Assembly: GCF_006716065.1 (NCBI RefSeq)
Contig: NZ_VFOL01000001.1
Location: 1-64,000, forward strand
Source: Salinispora arenicola
Lineage (GTDB): Bacteria > Actinomycetota > Actinomycetes > Mycobacteriales > Micromonosporaceae
Reading direction: 5' to 3'
Length of the DNA stretch: 64,000 nt
Shown here: positions 61,532 through 64,000 of the stretch, in pieces
Position numbering within the stretch: the first letter of the stretch is position 1
How the letters are laid out: each line of letters begins with the position of its first letter
Notes under the pieces: generated by a model
What the model saw: only the letters and a program-made list of their open reading frames with translations
What the model was told of the DNA's origin: nothing
Database searches by the model: none
Position numbers and translations under genes: made by a program

Positions 61532-62938
61532 TCAGTAGGCACGGGACAGGACAGCGACCAGATCGGGCTCGTCCTCGGCATCGGGCACCGAGCCGTCGGC
61601 CCGCACCAGACAGCGCACGGTGACACCCTGGGCGTTCGCCTCGGCTTCGCCCTGAGCACCGACAGCCGACCACGGCACCCGGGCCCAGCCCGTCGCCGCT
61701 GCCTCGATCGCTTCGGCCAGCGTCCCCACCTCGTGGGTACGCGCCCGTCGACGGGCGAGCGCCTGGTCGTACAGCGCCTGCTGGTCGGCCTCGAGAGCCG
61801 CCCGTACCGCGCCGACCACGTCGGCCACCGGAACCGGTGACTTCGAGCCGTCCGTCCGCCGGACCACGACCGCGTTCCCAGCGGCCAGGTCACGGGGACC
61901 GATCTCGACGCGGACCGGATAGCCGCGCAACTCGGCGTCGACGGCGCGGCGGCCGAAGGGGGTGTCGGTACGGTCGTCGAGCGCGACCCGGACGCCGGCG
62001 TCCCGCAGACCGTCGTGCAGCCGCCCGGCCGCCTCGGCGACCCCCTCGCCGTCCTTGACGACCATCACATACGCCTGGACCGGCGCGAGTTTCGGCGGCA
62101 CCCGCAGACCGTTGTCGTCACCGTGGCACATGATCAGGCCACCGAGCATCCGGGTGGACGTCCCCCACGAGGTGGTCCAGGCCAACTCCACGCCGCCCGT
62201 GGCCGAGGTGTAGTTGATGCCGAAGGCCAGGCTGAAGTTCTGCCCCAGCTCATGGCTGGTGCCCAGCTGGAGCGCCTTACCGTCGCCCATCATGCCCTCG
62301 AGGGTGTAGGTGGCGGTCGCACCGGCGAACCGCTCCCGGGCGGTCTTGAGGCCCACCTGCACCGGGATGGCGAGGACGTTGACCATCAGATCCTCGTACG
62401 CCTCGTGCAGGATCTTCCGCGCGTAGGCGCGGGCGTCCTGGCGGGTCGCGTGGGCGGTGTGCCCCTCCTGCCACAGGAACTCGCTGGTCCGTAGGAAGAT
62501 GCGGGGGCGCAGCTCCCAGCGGACGACGTTCGCCCACTGGTTGAGCAGCAACGGTAGGTCCCGGTACGAGTCGATCCACTTGGCCATGAACTCGCCGATG
62601 ACGGTCTCGCTGGTCGGGCGCACCACGACCGGCTCGGCGAGCTGCTTGCCGCCACCGTGGGTGACCACGGCCAGCTCCGGTGAGAAGCCCTCGACGTGTT
62701 CGGCCTCGCGCTTGAGGTGATCCTCCGGGATGAAGAGCGGGAAGTATGCGTTCTCCGCACCGGACGCCTTGATCCGGTTGTCCATTTCGGCCTGCATCCG
62801 CTCCCAGATGGCGTAGCCAGCCGGTCGGATCACCATGGTCCCCCGGACCGGGCCGTTGTCGGCCAGCTTCGCCTTCGCGATCAGGTCCTGGTACCAGCGG
62901 GGAAAGTCCTCCGCCCGGGGAGTGAGCACGCGCGCCAT
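61532..62938 (-). CDS. proS: Prolyl-tRNA synthetase (archaeal/eukaryotic-like short form)
   Basis: Charges tRNA-Pro with proline. 468 aa, a class II synthetase: motif 1 RGTMVIRPAGYAIWERMQ, motif 2 WELRPRIFLRTSEFLWQEGHTAH, motif 3 near GGLIMCHGDDNGLRVPP, then an anticodon-binding domain. It lacks the ~180-residue editing insert of the common bacterial type, so it belongs to the short form shared with archaea and eukaryotes, whose C-terminal domain is seen at 390-468. ATG 62938. Stop at 61532. Confidence 0.95.
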   Translation of the reverse strand: MARVLTPRAEDFPRWYQDLIAKAKLADNGPVRGTMVIRPAGYAIWERMQAEMDNRIKASGAENAYFPLFIPEDHLKREAEHVEGFSPELAVVTHGGGKQLAEPVVVRPTSETVIGEFMAKWIDSYRDLPLLLNQWANVVRWELRPRIFLRTSEFLWQEGHTAHATRQDARAYARKILHEAYEDLMVNVLAIPVQVGLKTARERFAGATATYTLEGMMGDGKALQLGTSHELGQNFSLAFGINYTSATGGVELAWTTSWGTSTRMLGGLIMCHGDDNGLRVPPKLAPVQAYVMVVKDGEGVAEAAGRLHDGLRDAGVRVALDDRTDTPFGRRAVDAELRGYPVRVEIGPRDLAAGNAVVVRRTDGSKSPVPVADVVGAVRAALEADQQALYDQALARRRARTHEVGTLAEAIEAAATGWARVPWSAVGAQGEAEANAQGVTVRCLVRADGSVPDAEDEPDLVAVLSRAY

Positions 62939-63020
62939 GACCGCACATCCTATGTGCCGCCGGGCCGGTCACCGCCAGCGGGCGCCGGTAGACCCCATCC
63001 CACCGACCGGGCCCGGTGAA

Positions 63021-64000
63021 TCAGCGGACGAGGCGGCCGCGGAGGACGACGCGGGTGGGGGACCGGACGACACGGAGGTCTCGGCGTGGGTCCTCCGGGT
63101 AGACGACCAGATCGGCCAGGCCCCCCTCGACCAGGCCGGGGAACCCGAGCCACTCGCGGGCCTGCCAGGACGCGGCGGCAAGGACGGCCTCGGCGGGCAT
63201 GCCGGCCCGTTCGTGCAGCAACAGCATCTCCTCGGCGGCGAGACCGTGCGCGATGCCGCCGCCGGCGTCCGTGCCGACGTAGATCGGCACACCGGCCTGG
63301 TACGCGGCGCGGACCACGTCGGGGAAGCGGTCCCGCAGGGCGAGCATGTGGTCGGCGTAGCCAGGGAACTTCGCCCGCGCCTGGTCGGCGATCCCACCGA
63401 AGGTTCGTATGTTGATCATTGTGGGCACGAGCGCGGTGCCCTGCCGGGCCATCAGGTCGATCAGGTCCAGGCTCAGGCCGGTGCCGTGTTCCACCGAGTC
63501 GACCCCGGCCCGCACCATGATCTCGACGGCGGCCTCGGAGAAGGTGTGCACCGCGGCACGCGCCCCGGCGGCGTGCGCGGCCCGGACCGCAGCGGCCATG
63601 GTGTCCGCGTCCCAGGCCGGGGCCAGGTCGCCGACGCCGCGATCGATCCAGTCGCCAACCAGCTTGACCCAGCCGTTGCCGGCTCGGGCCTGCCCGGTGA
63701 CGGTAGCGGTCACCTCGGCCGCACCGACCTCCACCCCGATGTTGCGCAGGTACCGCTTCGGCGGGGCGATGTGCCGACCCGCGCGGGCCAGCCGCGGCAG
63801 GTCCGGGGCGTCGTCGAGTTCCGGGTACGGGTACGGGGAACCGGCGTCGCGGATGGCGAGCACCCCGGCGTCGCGGTCGGTACGGGCCAGGTCGCGGGCC
63901 TGGTCGATCGAGCTGACCGGCGCCCCGCCTCGGGCGATGCCGATGTGGCAGTGCGCGTCGGTCAGGCCGGGGAGCAGGAAGCCGCCGTCGGCGACGGTCT
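63021..64000 (-). CDS. Amidohydrolase-family protein (5' end outside window)
   Basis: Partial, 326 codons visible. A TIM-barrel amidohydrolase of the imidazolonepropionase/prolidase-like group. GFLLPGLTDAHCHIG carries the HxH metal motif, WVKLVGDW a candidate bridging Lys, AAVHTFS and SVEHGTG further metal His residues, and VGTDAGGG the catalytic Asp. The C-terminal part, ADLVVYPEDPRRDLRVVRSPTRVVLRGR, is the small beta domain. The frame stays open to the window edge without a start. Substrate cannot be told. It is 82 nt upstream of proS on the same strand. Confidence 0.88.
   Translation of the reverse strand, partial: TVADGGFLLPGLTDAHCHIGIARGGAPVSSIDQARDLARTDRDAGVLAIRDAGSPYPYPELDDAPDLPRLARAGRHIAPPKRYLRNIGVEVGAAEVTATVTGQARAGNGWVKLVGDWIDRGVGDLAPAWDADTMAAAVRAAHAAGARAAVHTFSEAAVEIMVRAGVDSVEHGTGLSLDLIDLMARQGTALVPTMINIRTFGGIADQARAKFPGYADHMLALRDRFPDVVRAAYQAGVPIYVGTDAGGGIAHGLAAEEMLLLHERAGMPAEAVLAAASWQAREWLGFPGLVEGGLADLVVYPEDPRRDLRVVRSPTRVVLRGRLVR

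Overview
The window is very GC-rich and strongly actinobacterial. The core-gene neighbourhood (rpsP-KH-rimM-trmD, rplS, two lepB genes, rnhB, a DUF2469 gene, rpsB-tsf, pyrH-frr, cdsA, rlmN, a DivIVA-domain gene, a DUF2631 gene) is the one found in Actinobacteria generally. The giant polyketide synthase at the left matches the rifamycin assembly line. A Micromonosporaceae host fits best, most likely a Salinispora of the S. arenicola type, the marine rifamycin producer. The species call is an inference from gene content; no search was run.

Left third (1-29.6 kb, all minus strand, read right to left): the upstream end of a rifamycin-type cluster. In transcription order it has two Gfo/Idh/MocA oxidoreductases (rifS-like and rifT-like, overlapping by ATGA), a 71-residue DUF5988-type protein, a cytochrome P450 (the orf0 position), rifA complete (5154 aa: CoA-ligase/ACP loading module plus modules 1-3), and rifB (modules 4 and 5 and the first residues of module 6, cut by the window edge). 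Acyltransferase motifs read methylmalonyl, malonyl, methylmalonyl, methylmalonyl, methylmalonyl for modules 1-5. The reductive-domain losses (no KR in module 2, KR3 without its catalytic Tyr, intact DH4) agree with what is known of rifamycin. A 483-bp stretch is perfectly duplicated between modules 1 and 5. A sequence close to the reported RifZ activator box lies about 100 bp upstream of rifS.

Border (29.6-34.7 kb): a Tat-exported multicopper oxidase of the phenoxazinone-synthase/CotA type, about 1 kb without a recognisable gene but with an operator-like palindrome, and an unusual metallo-beta-lactamase/Rieske fusion protein.

Core block A (34.8-43.9 kb, mostly minus strand): DUF2631 membrane protein, a DivIVA-domain protein with a 39-bp minisatellite, rlmN, cdsA, frr, pyrH, tsf, rpsB (with a structured leader) and a repeat-bearing membrane protein. 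Hairpin terminators separate frr from cdsA, tsf from pyrH, and the DUF2631 gene from the DivIVA gene.

Switched block (44.1-54.7 kb): yraN, yifB/comM, dprA and a xerC-like recombinase lie on the plus strand, and the M23 peptidase on the minus strand. Relative to the order I know from Mycobacterium, this whole block looks inverted between rpsB and DUF2469. Between xerC and the peptidase sits accessory DNA: a complete IS1182-type element with perfect 39-bp ends, a secreted nucleoside hydrolase, and an ArsR/SRPBCC/DHFR-fold operon preceded by three tandem palindromes.

Core block B (54.9-64 kb, minus strand): DUF2469, rnhB, two signal peptidases, rplS, trmD, rimM, the KH protein, rpsP, a DUF402 protein, proS and a partial amidohydrolase. 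No rRNA, tRNA or CRISPR array was seen.
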